From positions 1-20,779 of the forward strand of contig CABTXO010000002.1 of the NCBI GenBank assembly GCA_902488725.1: 20,779 bases of DNA. The letters are read 5' to 3'. Both the position numbers and the translations under genes were made by a program. The notes beneath the pieces were generated by a model. It saw only the letters and a list, made by a program, of their open reading frames with translations. It was not told the origin of the DNA and made no database searches. Position 1 is the stretch's first letter. Every line of letters begins with the position of its first letter. The stretch comes from an uncultured Bacteroidales bacterium (GTDB taxonomy: Bacteria > Bacteroidota > Bacteroidia > Bacteroidales > UBA932). Shown here piece by piece: positions 8,647 to 16,480 of this stretch.

Positions 8647-8740
8647 GCGGCCGTCCGCGATGCCGCTTCCAGCGCTGGGGTGGCGGACGGGAAAGTGTCC
8701 TGGAAGGCCGTGCAGGGGGTGCGGCCGTCCGCGATACCGC
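8647..8740. repeat. 20-bp imperfect direct repeat in the glpC/sigma convergent gap
   Basis: The 20-mer GCGGCCGTCCGCGATRCCGC occurs at 8647-8666 and again at 8721-8740 with a single difference (G or A at position 16). The copies are 74 bp apart in a 147-bp gap between convergent genes. Between them lies a 10-bp perfect palindrome, CCAGCGCTGG, at 8669-8678. I do not recognise the repeat. It may be a small intergenic repeat element or a local duplication. Confidence 0.6.
8652..8690. terminator. Possible bidirectional hairpin terminator between glpC and the sigma gene
   Basis: An 8-bp perfect inverted repeat, CCGTCCGC at 8652-8659 and GCGGACGG at 8683-8690, encloses a 23-nt loop that itself contains the palindrome CCAGCGCTGG. 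The position between two convergent genes suits a shared terminator. There is no T-run on either side, so an intrinsic terminator of the classical type is not shown. The second copy of the direct repeat (8725-8732) offers an alternative partner for the 3' arm. Confidence 0.35.
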
Positions 8741-8762
8741 GTCATCCGGGGAGCGGGGGAAA

Positions 8763-9341
8763 TCAGTTCGCGGTGAGGTGGAAGGAGGCGAGGAGGGCGG
8801 TGATGCAGGGGCCGTAGTCCTTGAGGGCCTCGGACAGGCGGTCCAGGACCTTGCGGAGGGTGTGGTCGATGCGGGCGGGGGAGACTCCGAGGGCGGCGGA
8901 GATCTCCTTGTAGCTCTTCCCTTCGAACTTCTTCATCAGGAAGATCTGCCGCGCCTCCTCCGGCATCTCCGCCAGCGTCGCGTACAGGATGTTCATGATC
9001 TCCTGCTCGTAGATCTGCGAAATGTCGCTGTTCTCGATGGTCCGGGAATAGAAGTCCTGGAAGCCCTGCTCCACCCGGGCGATATGCTCGTACGCCTCCC
9101 GGTGGATCTTCTCGCCCCGGCGGTACAGCAGGCACCGGTTCTTCACCGTCGTGTACAGGTAGTTGTAGAAGTCGTCGATCTCGTCCCGGTGCTCCCAGAC
9201 CGCTGCGAACGATTCGCTGAGGATGTCCTTGGCAACTTCCCGGTCATGCACGAGGCCGGTCGCCAGGTTCAGGAACAGGTCCTTGTGCTGCGAGAACAGG
9301 AACTCGATGACGGTTTTGGGAATATTTCCGGACGCCTCCAT
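8763..9341 (-). CDS. ECF-type RNA polymerase sigma factor
   Basis: The protein has 192 residues, the normal length for a Bacteroidota FecI-like sigma factor. Region 2 lies at about residues 17-76, with DREVAKDILSESFAAVWEHR and then FYNYLYTTVKNRCLLYRRG, which bind core polymerase and the -10 element. Region 4 lies at about 118-172, with a helix-turn-helix at 143-164 (SYKEISAALGVSPARIDHTL). The ATG at 9341 was chosen; a TTG three codons upstream (9350) is open but is less likely. The gene points away from fecR and is its probable partner: FecR would hold this factor at the membrane until SusC reports its ligand. In related loci the sigma gene usually precedes fecR on the same strand, so the divergent arrangement is notable. 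Confidence 0.9.
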   Translation of the reverse strand: MEASGNIPKTVIEFLFSQHKDLFLNLATGLVHDREVAKDILSESFAAVWEHRDEIDDFYNYLYTTVKNRCLLYRRGEKIHREAYEHIARVEQGFQDFYSRTIENSDISQIYEQEIMNILYATLAEMPEEARQIFLMKKFEGKSYKEISAALGVSPARIDHTLRKVLDRLSEALKDYGPCITALLASFHLTAN

Positions 9342-9575
9342 ATTCCACAAAAATACAAAATCCCCCGGAATATTCCCCCCGGCCCCCTTTTTCCCGCAAT
9401 CCCCGCGAAGGTGTGAAGATTCTGCACACTGCCGGGAAATTTTTCAACTTTTTTTCGGCGAATATGCGCGGCTCGTGTATCTATATACTGTACGGCCGGA
9501 AATTCTGTGCGCACAAGCAATTGAAACCGTAGAGGTAACGGCCCTGACACAAGCGCATAACACGACACTGATATC
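9342..9575. promoter_or_regulatory. Divergent regulatory region between the sigma factor and fecR
   Basis: This 234-bp gap must hold the promoters of both the sigma gene and the locus that starts with fecR. On the - strand TATTTTTG (9355-9348) matches the Bacteroidota -7 consensus TAnnTTTG, but it sits only 6 bp before the sigma ATG and no -33 TTTG is seen at the expected distance. GGAATATTCC (9367-9376) is a perfect palindrome; related GGAATAT copies lie at 9319-9329 and on the - strand at 9346-9340. A C-rich tract (9372-9397) and a T-rich tract (9438-9455) follow. On the fecR side TATCTATATACTGTA (about 9478-9492) is AT-rich and promoter-like, but I cannot assign it to a sigma factor. Confidence 0.4.
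9431..9459 (+). other. Possible stem-loop upstream of fecR
   Basis: GCCGGGAAA (9431-9439) can pair with TTTTTCGGC (9451-9459) if two G-U pairs are allowed, with an 11-nt U-rich loop. Whether it is transcribed as part of the fecR leader is unknown; it could also be chance within a T-rich tract. Confidence 0.2.
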
Positions 9576-10592
9576 ATGACAAGATCCGACACCCGCAACA
9601 TCCCGATCACCGATCTGCTGTTGAACAAATTCTTCATGGACGAGGCGACCCCCGAGGAGATCGCCGCCATCCGGGACTGGGCGACCGCCAGCCCCGAAAA
9701 CGGCGAACGCTTCCAGAAAGCCTTCGACCTGTATGCGGCCACCACGGTGGCCCTCGCCAAGATGCAGGACCTCCCTGCCGCCGCGCAGCAACCCCGGAAG
9801 GCCCGTCGCTGGCTCTCCGGTGCCGCAACCGCGCGCCGTCGCCGGCTGTCCCTCGCGACCGCAGCTGCCGCCCTGCTCTTCGGCATGTTCCTGAACCACC
9901 AGATCGCCACCCGGCCGCTGCGGCAGGCGCAGGAGCGCATCGCCGCCCGGACCACGGCCTTCGCCACCGCCCCCGGCCAGCGCGTCCGCATCACCCTGCC
10001 CGACGGCACCGTGGTCGACCTCAATTCCGGCTCCCGGATTGAATATCCCCCCGTCTTCCTCGGCAAGACCCGTCCCGTGAAGCTCTCCGGCGAAGCGATG
10101 TTCGACGTTGCGAAGAACGCGGAGCAGCCCTTCGTCGTCCAGACCTACGCCTGCGATGTCACGGTCACCGGCACCCGCTTCAACGTGGTCGCCGACGAGG
10201 CCCGCAGCGAGTTCTCGACGGCCCTGCTGGAAGGCCACGTCACGGTCCGGAACCGGGCCGGCGGCGCCCCGCTCGCCATGGAGCCCGGCCAGGAAGTCCG
10301 CCTGAAGGACGGCGCCCTCTCCCTGCAGCCGATGCGCAGCCCCGACGACTACCTGTGGACCGACGGCATCGTGTCCATCGCAGGCGTTCCGTTCGACCGC
10401 CTGATGCGCACCTTCGAGCGCTGCTACGGCGTCCGCATCGTCCTCGACCGGCCCGACCTCCCGGAGATCCACTACGCCGCCGCCAAGGTCCGCATCTCGG
10501 ACGGCATCGTCCACGCCCTCGACCTGCTCCGCAAGCGCACCGACTTTACGTATGAATATGACGAAATCAACCAGGTGTACCACATCCGGTAG
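9576..10592 (+). CDS. FecR-family anti-sigma factor
   Basis: The protein has 338 residues in the classic order. A cytoplasmic helical domain (about 8-75) should bind the sigma factor. A basic stretch (RKARR, ARRRR) is followed by one membrane segment at about 91-109. The periplasmic FecR domain at about 128-225 contains GQRVRITLPDGTVVDLNSGS, KLSGEAMFDVAK and VTVTGTRFNV. The C-terminal DUF4974 domain covers about 265-337. The protein transmits a signal from the STN domain of the outer-membrane SusC to the ECF sigma factor. The susC gene starts 51 bp downstream, and the sigma gene lies divergently upstream. Codons are almost all G- or C-ending. Confidence 0.93.
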   Translation: MTRSDTRNIPITDLLLNKFFMDEATPEEIAAIRDWATASPENGERFQKAFDLYAATTVALAKMQDLPAAAQQPRKARRWLSGAATARRRRLSLATAAAALLFGMFLNHQIATRPLRQAQERIAARTTAFATAPGQRVRITLPDGTVVDLNSGSRIEYPPVFLGKTRPVKLSGEAMFDVAKNAEQPFVVQTYACDVTVTGTRFNVVADEARSEFSTALLEGHVTVRNRAGGAPLAMEPGQEVRLKDGALSLQPMRSPDDYLWTDGIVSIAGVPFDRLMRTFERCYGVRIVLDRPDLPEIHYAAAKVRISDGIVHALDLLRKRTDFTYEYDEINQVYHIR

Positions 10593-10643
10593 GAAATCCA
10601 CCGCCTGGAACGACCACAGTAACACAATAAACCACAAATATTT

Positions 10644-13600
10644 ATGTATCAACCCATTGTGCAGCGCCGCTGCCTCGCGATCCTCCTGTCGTGCCTCTGT
10701 CTCCTGGGACTCCCAGGTACGGGCCGCGCACAGAACGTCCGCGTCACCCTCCGCCTCGAGAAGGTCCCGATGCGCCGCGTGATCACGGAAATCGAGCGGC
10801 AGACCCGCTATCTCTTCGCCCTCGACGAAGGCGTGGACACCAACCGCCCCGTCACCGTCCGGGTCAGCAACCAACCTCTCAAGACCGCCCTGGACCAGCT
10901 GATCCAGGGGACGGCCTACCGCTACGAAGTCGACGGCTCCAACATCCACCTCTTCGTCCAGCCCCAGGGCCGCCCGAAAGCGATTTCCGGCCGCATCACC
11001 GACCCGCAGGGCCTCCCGGTCCCCGGCGCCTCCGTCCTCGTCCGCGGCACCCGGACCGGCACCACCACCGACCTGGACGGCCGCTTTACCCTGAACATCC
11101 CGGAAGCCAACCGGAACGGCACCCTGGAGATCAACAGCCTCGGCTACGGCATCGTGGACGTCCCCCTGCAGGACCGCAGCGTCTTCAACCTCACGATCGA
11201 GGAGACCGCCACCGCCCTGGAAGGCACCGTGGTCACCGCCCTGGGCATCCGCCGCGAGCAGAAAGCCCTGAGCTACAACGTGCAGGAAGTCCAGTCTGAC
11301 GCCGTCACCGCCGTCAAGGACGCCAACTTCATGAACGCCCTCGCCGGCAAGGTCGCCGGCGTGACCATCAACGCTTCCTCCTCCGGAGTCGGCGGTGCGG
11401 CCAAGGTCGTCCTCCGCGGCAACAAGTCCATCAGCCAGTCCTCCAACGCCCTCTACGTCATCGACGGCGTGCCGATGTACAACTTCGGCGGAGGCGGCGG
11501 AACCGAATTCGACTCCAAGGGCGCGACCGAAGCCATCGCCGACATCAACCCCGAAGACATCCAGTCCATCTCCGTCCTCACCGGCGCCGCCGCAGCCGCC
11601 CTCTACGGGTCCCAGGCCGCCAACGGAGCCGTGATGATCACCACCCGGAAAGGGGAGGCCGGCCGCCTGCAGGCCACGTTTTCCAGCAACACGGAATTCC
11701 TGACCCCCTTCGTCCTGCCCCGCTTCCAGAGCCGCTACGGCACCGGCCTGAACGGCAAGTCCGCCGGCTCCGGCATCTACAGCTGGGGACCGTTGATCCC
11801 TGAAAAAGCCAGGCCTGGCTATACCCCGCAGGACTATTTCGAGACCGGCCACACCTACACCAACGCCTTCACCCTCTCCGGCGGCACGGACAAGAACCAG
11901 ACGTACTTCTCGGCCTCCGCAGTCAATTCCGACGGCATTATCCCGAACAACCTGTACGACCGCTATAACTTCACCTTCCGGAACACCAGCTGGTTCCTGC
12001 AGGACCGGCTCCGCCTGGATGCGAGTGCGAGCTACATCCTCCAGCAGGACCGGAACATGACCAACCAGGGCGTCTACGCCAACCCCCTCACGGCCGCATA
12101 TCTCTTTCCCCGGGGTGAGGATTTCAGCCTGTACAAGATTTTCGAGCGGTACAATCCCGGCACCAAACTCATGGAGCAGTTCTGGAGCGACGACCTCACC
12201 GGCGACCTCCGCATGCAGAACCCCTACTGGATCAACTATCGCAACCTCCGGGAGAACCTGAAGAAGCGCTACATGCTCTCCCTGCTCGCATCCTGGAAGA
12301 TCGCCCCCTGGCTCGACCTCACGGGCCGCGTGCGCATCGACAACGCCGGCAACCTCTTCACCCAGAAGTACTACGCCACGACGGAAGCCACGATTTCGGA
12401 AGGCGGCCGGAACGGTCACTACACCGAAGCACGCACCGATGACGCCCAGACCTACGCCGACCTCATCGCCAGCGCGAACAAGACCTTCGGCGAAGACTGG
12501 AACCTCGTCGCCAACCTCGGTGCCTCCGTCAACAACATCAAGACGGACGAACTCCGCTACGGCGGCCCCATCCGCGCCAACGGCCTCGCGAACATATTCA
12601 ATGTCTTCGACCTCGACGACACCAAGAAGCGCGCGACCAAGAGCGGCTGGCACGACCAGACCCAGTCGGTGTTCGGCAGCGTCGAACTCGGCTGGAAGAA
12701 GTGGCTCTACCTGACCCTCACCGGCCGAAACGACTGGGCTTCCCAGCTCGCCGGCTCCAGCCAGTCCTCCTTCTTCTACCCTTCGGCCGGCCTTTCCTGG
12801 GTTCCGACCGTTCATTGGAAGCTTGATCCGCTCAGTTATCTGAAACTGCGTGCGTCCGTGGCCTCCGTCGGTATGCCTTTCCCTCGCTTCCTGACCATCC
12901 CTACCTATGAATATGATGCCACGGGCAAGATCTGGAAGGACAAGACCCACTACCCGATCGGCGACCTCAAGCCCGAGCGCACCCTGACCTGGGAGGCGGG
13001 ATTGGAAGCAACCTTCTGGCAGGATTTGAGCGTGAACCTGTCCTGGTACATTGCCGACACCTACAACCAGACCTTCGACCCGCTGCTTCCTCCCTCCTCG
13101 TCCTACACGACCATCTACCTGCAGACGGGTTCCGTTCGAAACACCGGAATCGAAGCCACGCTGGGATATGAGCACACCTGGGGAGTTTTCCGTTGGAACA
13201 GCGGTTTCACCTTCAGTTGGAACCGCAACGAGATCCGCGAATTGGCAACAGATGCCGTAAACCCCGTCACGGGAGATCCGCTCAATCTTGATGAGCTCAA
13301 GATCAAGGCGCTTGGCAAGGCCATGTACATTCTGAAGAAAGGTGGAACACTCGGAGACCTGTACACAACCTCTCATCTCAAATTCAATGATGCGGGCTTC
13401 GTCGAAGTGGACAACGATGGCAAGTTTTCCGTTACGGATGATGACGAGGAAATCTACCTGGGGAGCGTCCATCCTGACTTCAATCTGGCTTGGAGGAACG
13501 ACTTTTTCTGGAAAGGTGCTCACTTGGGGTGGATGTTTACCGGAAGAATAGGCGGCATCTGCTATTCCGCCACCCAGGCAAACCTCGACCTCTACGGCGT

Positions 13601-13967
13601 GTCCGAAGCCTCTGCCGCGGCCCGCGATGCCGGCGGCATATTGCTCAACGGGCGTTCTTCCGTGACTCCGCAGAACTGGTTTCAGGCGATCGGTTCTCAG
13701 AGCGGGCTGCCCCAGTACTACACCTACAGTGCGACCAACTTCCGCCTGCAGGAACTCTCTCTCGGCTACACCCTGCCGCGACGCTGGTTTGCAGACAAGA
13801 TGTCCCTGACCTTGTCGCTGGTCGGCCGCAATCTCTGGATGCTCTACAATCATGCACCCTTCGATCCCGAAGCGGTGGCCTCTACCGGCAACAACTATCA
13901 GGGCATCGACTACTTCATGATGCCTTCTCTGCGGAGTGTCGGATGTAAAATCAACATTGCTTTCTAG
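10644..13967 (+). CDS. SusC-type TonB-dependent outer-membrane transporter with STN domain
   Basis: The protein has 1107 residues and imports oligosaccharides across the outer membrane using TonB energy. A signal peptide ends near residue 29-30 (GTGRAQ). The STN signalling domain at about 31-108 touches FecR in the periplasm. A carboxypeptidase-regulatory-like beta domain lies at about 112-185 (ISGRITDPQGLPVPGASVLV). A TonB-box-like GTVVTALGI is at about 194-202. The plug at about 205-320 includes VVLRGNKSISQSSNALYVID, and a long beta-barrel ends in an aromatic residue (NIAF). The STN domain is consistent with control by the neighbouring sigma/FecR pair. The first two thirds have strongly G/C-ending codons, and the last third (after about 12800) has clearly more A/T-ending ones. 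SusD starts 6 bp after the stop. Confidence 0.95.
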   Translation: MYQPIVQRRCLAILLSCLCLLGLPGTGRAQNVRVTLRLEKVPMRRVITEIERQTRYLFALDEGVDTNRPVTVRVSNQPLKTALDQLIQGTAYRYEVDGSNIHLFVQPQGRPKAISGRITDPQGLPVPGASVLVRGTRTGTTTDLDGRFTLNIPEANRNGTLEINSLGYGIVDVPLQDRSVFNLTIEETATALEGTVVTALGIRREQKALSYNVQEVQSDAVTAVKDANFMNALAGKVAGVTINASSSGVGGAAKVVLRGNKSISQSSNALYVIDGVPMYNFGGGGGTEFDSKGATEAIADINPEDIQSISVLTGAAAAALYGSQAANGAVMITTRKGEAGRLQATFSSNTEFLTPFVLPRFQSRYGTGLNGKSAGSGIYSWGPLIPEKARPGYTPQDYFETGHTYTNAFTLSGGTDKNQTYFSASAVNSDGIIPNNLYDRYNFTFRNTSWFLQDRLRLDASASYILQQDRNMTNQGVYANPLTAAYLFPRGEDFSLYKIFERYNPGTKLMEQFWSDDLTGDLRMQNPYWINYRNLRENLKKRYMLSLLASWKIAPWLDLTGRVRIDNAGNLFTQKYYATTEATISEGGRNGHYTEARTDDAQTYADLIASANKTFGEDWNLVANLGASVNNIKTDELRYGGPIRANGLANIFNVFDLDDTKKRATKSGWHDQTQSVFGSVELGWKKWLYLTLTGRNDWASQLAGSSQSSFFYPSAGLSWVPTVHWKLDPLSYLKLRASVASVGMPFPRFLTIPTYEYDATGKIWKDKTHYPIGDLKPERTLTWEAGLEATFWQDLSVNLSWYIADTYNQTFDPLLPPSSSYTTIYLQTGSVRNTGIEATLGYEHTWGVFRWNSGFTFSWNRNEIRELATDAVNPVTGDPLNLDELKIKALGKAMYILKKGGTLGDLYTTSHLKFNDAGFVEVDNDGKFSVTDDDEEIYLGSVHPDFNLAWRNDFFWKGAHLGWMFTGRIGGICYSATQANLDLYGVSEASAAARDAGGILLNGRSSVTPQNWFQAIGSQSGLPQYYTYSATNFRLQELSLGYTLPRRWFADKMSLTLSLVGRNLWMLYNHAPFDPEAVASTGNNYQGIDYFMMPSLRSVGCKINIAF

Positions 13968-13973
13968 ATTGCC

Positions 13974-15545
13974 ATGACTACCTATCTCCACAATATTTCT
14001 ATTCTCATCTTGACGCTGTCCATGCTTTCCATGGTGAGTTGTACGGCAGATTTTGCCGACTACAACACGAATCCGAATCAAGTGACGGCGGAACAGATGA
14101 ATGCCTTGAACTACCGGACCGGGACGAAAGTCTTGGCCCTTCAGAATCTCGTCATCCCTGTCGAGGAGCACATGTACCAGTTCAACGAGAGCCTCTCGGG
14201 CGGACCGTTTGCCGGCTACATCGGCAGTACGGTCGACACCTGGATTTCAAGATTCGAGACTTTCAATCCTTCTGACGATTGGCGGAAATGGCCCTTTGCC
14301 AATGTGATGACGGAAATGTACGCTCCGTATCGCGGGATTGTGAACGGGACGACGGACGAATTGGCACTTGCTTTTGCAAAACTGCTTCGCGTTTCCATCA
14401 TGCATCGGATGACGGATTCCTACGGCCCGATTCCATATTCAGATGCGATCAGCAACGAAGGCTTGTTCGTCAAATACGATTCACAGGAACTGGTCTATGA
14501 GACCATGTTCAAGGAACTGGACGAAGCCATCGAAACTTTCGAGGCGAACCGGGAGTTGTCTGCCTCCGCATGGAGGACATACGACAACGTGTACTTCGGA
14601 GACCTTGCGAAATGGTGCAGATATGCCAATTCATTGAAACTTCGCATGGCCATGCGCTTGAGTTACGTCAAGCCCGCCCTGGCGCGGCAGAAGGCCGGAG
14701 AGGCCATCGCCGCGGGCGTGATCGAAACCAATGCGGACAACGCCGCCATGCACGCGGCCGAGAACCGCACGACCCTCATCTACAACGACTGGAACGACCA
14801 CCGCGTGGGCGCGGACATCCTCTGCTACATGAACGGCTACAAGGATCCGCGTCGCGAAAAAATGTTTCTGAAGAACAGCAAAGGCGACTTCGCCGGCATC
14901 CGTATCGGCGCCAAGGTAAGCAGCAAAGCAAAAGCGATCACGAATTATTCCAACATGATCGTTACATCCTCCACTCCCTACCTCTGGTTCAATGCGGCTG
15001 AAGCGGCATTTCTGCGGGCCGAATACGAGCTTCGCTGGGGAGATGCCGTAAAAGCACGGAAATGTTATGAGGACGGCATCCGCCTTTCCTTTGAAGAGCG
15101 GAAGGCGGAAGGAGCGGAAACATATCTTACCGACAAAACCGCCAAACCGTCCCGGTATGTCGATCCGCTGGGCATGTATAGCGTTCTCGCCCCTCCGAGC
15201 GACATCACCATCGCGTGGGAGAACGAAGCCGCGCCGGAGAGAAACCTGGAACGAATCATCACCCAGAAATGGATCGCCATTTTCCCGCTCGGGGTGGAAG
15301 CTTGGTCAGAGTACCGCAGGACCGGTTATCCGAAACTCCTGGATGCGCCCGAAGATTTGAGCGGAGGCACGGTGGACTTGAACCACCACGCCCGTCGTCT
15401 AACCTATTCTGTGGAAGAGTATCAGATGAATGCTGAAAACCTCCGGGAGGCCGTTTCCACGCTGGATCAGGAAACCAGCGGCAACAGGAAAGGGGACATC
15501 ATGGGAACCCGCATTTGGTGGGATGTCAAACCTTACATCAATTGA
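13974..15545 (+). CDS. SusD/RagB-family surface glycan-binding lipoprotein
   Basis: The protein has 523 residues and caps the SusC channel, delivering glycan to it. A type II signal peptide ends at the lipid cysteine C23 (LSMVSC), followed by TADFADYN, whose acidic residues fit surface export. The early segment FADYNTNPNQVT is typical of SusD-like lipoproteins. Helical repeats follow, including ALAFAKLLRVSIMHRMTDSY and YETMFKELDEAIETF; the phrase DSYGPIPYSDA is a hallmark of the SusD_2-type subfamily. The C-terminal GVEAWSEYRRTGYPKL is also typical. The gene has GC-poor 5' and 3' parts around a GC-rich stretch at about 14670-14850. The next lipoprotein gene starts 2 bp after the stop. Confidence 0.93.
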   Translation: MTTYLHNISILILTLSMLSMVSCTADFADYNTNPNQVTAEQMNALNYRTGTKVLALQNLVIPVEEHMYQFNESLSGGPFAGYIGSTVDTWISRFETFNPSDDWRKWPFANVMTEMYAPYRGIVNGTTDELALAFAKLLRVSIMHRMTDSYGPIPYSDAISNEGLFVKYDSQELVYETMFKELDEAIETFEANRELSASAWRTYDNVYFGDLAKWCRYANSLKLRMAMRLSYVKPALARQKAGEAIAAGVIETNADNAAMHAAENRTTLIYNDWNDHRVGADILCYMNGYKDPRREKMFLKNSKGDFAGIRIGAKVSSKAKAITNYSNMIVTSSTPYLWFNAAEAAFLRAEYELRWGDAVKARKCYEDGIRLSFEERKAEGAETYLTDKTAKPSRYVDPLGMYSVLAPPSDITIAWENEAAPERNLERIITQKWIAIFPLGVEAWSEYRRTGYPKLLDAPEDLSGGTVDLNHHARRLTYSVEEYQMNAENLREAVSTLDQETSGNRKGDIMGTRIWWDVKPYIN

Positions 15546-15547
15546 AC

Positions 15548-16471
15548 ATGAAAAGAATCGTATATTTCTTGCTATTGGGGTTGCTAGCCTTGTCGGCAGT
15601 TCATTCCTGCGAAGAATGGACTGAAGTCAAACCCGTCGAAACAAAGATTCTCCAGCCTTGGGAACGGGATGCTTCCTTGTGGGAAGCCTATCTCTCTTCG
15701 CTGAAACAATTCAAGTCTCGCACGCACTTCCTTTCCTATGTTCGTTTCGGCAGCGGAATGGCAGAGGCCGGCAGTGAACGGGACTACCTGCGGTGTCTGC
15801 CGGATTCGCTGGATTATGTTTCCTTGACAAACGGGGATCATTTCTCCTCTTCGGATGCCGAAGACCTGTCCCTGCTCCACGCAAAGGGGATCAAAGTCTT
15901 GTATCAGGTGAATTTCGCCGGTAGGCTGGATGAGTTTCCGGACGCTTCGGCTTTGGGTGCCTATCTGGACAAAGTCATTGCGGCGACAGGTTCGCTGGGT
16001 CTTGACGGCTATTCTTTCACGGGTGCCTACAAGATGGGCGATCCCGGTTCGGCGGAGGCTGCGGCCCTTCTTGTCAAAAAACTTTCAGAAGCCAAATCAG
16101 AAGGCCAGATGCTGGCTTTCGAAGGGAATCCGCTCTTTATCCCCGAGGACGACCGCGAAAAGGTGGATCTGTTCATCTTGAACACGGAGGAAACGGATTG
16201 CGTATCGGCTCTCCTCCGACAGGTTCAAGAGGCAGTGGACTTTGTCGGAATTCCACCTGCAAAGATTCTGCTGGCAGCCAGAGCTGACGCTTCCCTGTTC
16301 GATGAGGAGCGCAGAGAGCATCCGGCGGTGGATGAAATGGCCGGAAGAGTGTTTTCTTTCGGTCCGCTCGTAGGCCTTGCCGTGTACAACGTGGATACCG
16401 ACTACTATCATGCAGAGGGCAACTACACGGGTACACGGGCGGCCATACAGAAACTCAACCCTTCAAAATGA
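15548..16471 (+). CDS. GH18-like lipoprotein without catalytic acids, probable glycan-binding protein
   Basis: The protein has 307 residues. A type II signal peptide ends at C21 (AVHSC), followed by EEW, consistent with surface display. The remainder has the strand order of a small TIM barrel of the GH18/EndoH type: HFLSYVRFG, DYVSLTNGD, GIKVLYQVNFAG and LGLDGYSF. At the place where active enzymes have DGxDxDxE, this protein reads D153-G-Y-S-F-T-G-A160, so the positions of both catalytic acids are T158 and A160. It cannot be a retaining chitinase-type hydrolase by the usual mechanism. I infer a surface glycan-binding role, by analogy with extra lipoproteins in N-glycan loci of Bacteroides. 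The next gene starts 9 bp downstream. Confidence 0.72.
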   Translation: MKRIVYFLLLGLLALSAVHSCEEWTEVKPVETKILQPWERDASLWEAYLSSLKQFKSRTHFLSYVRFGSGMAEAGSERDYLRCLPDSLDYVSLTNGDHFSSSDAEDLSLLHAKGIKVLYQVNFAGRLDEFPDASALGAYLDKVIAATGSLGLDGYSFTGAYKMGDPGSAEAAALLVKKLSEAKSEGQMLAFEGNPLFIPEDDREKVDLFILNTEETDCVSALLRQVQEAVDFVGIPPAKILLAARADASLFDEERREHPAVDEMAGRVFSFGPLVGLAVYNVDTDYYHAEGNYTGTRAAIQKLNPSK

Positions 16472-16480
16472 TCCTGCAAG

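Noticed and set aside
9348..9350. TTG start for the sigma factor
   Set aside because: ATG at 9341-9339, three codons further in, is a better start, and the extra residues add no family similarity.
9223..9579. A 118-codon + strand frame across the sigma/fecR gap
   Set aside because: It overlaps the sigma gene antisense and has no start signal or family resemblance.
9444..14171. A 1575-codon open frame on the - strand, antisense to fecR, susC and the start of susD
   Set aside because: Its codons are exactly the reverse complements of the sense codons, so it stays open wherever the sense genes avoid TTA, CTA and TCA, which are rare in GC-rich genes. The product is low-complexity and resembles no family.
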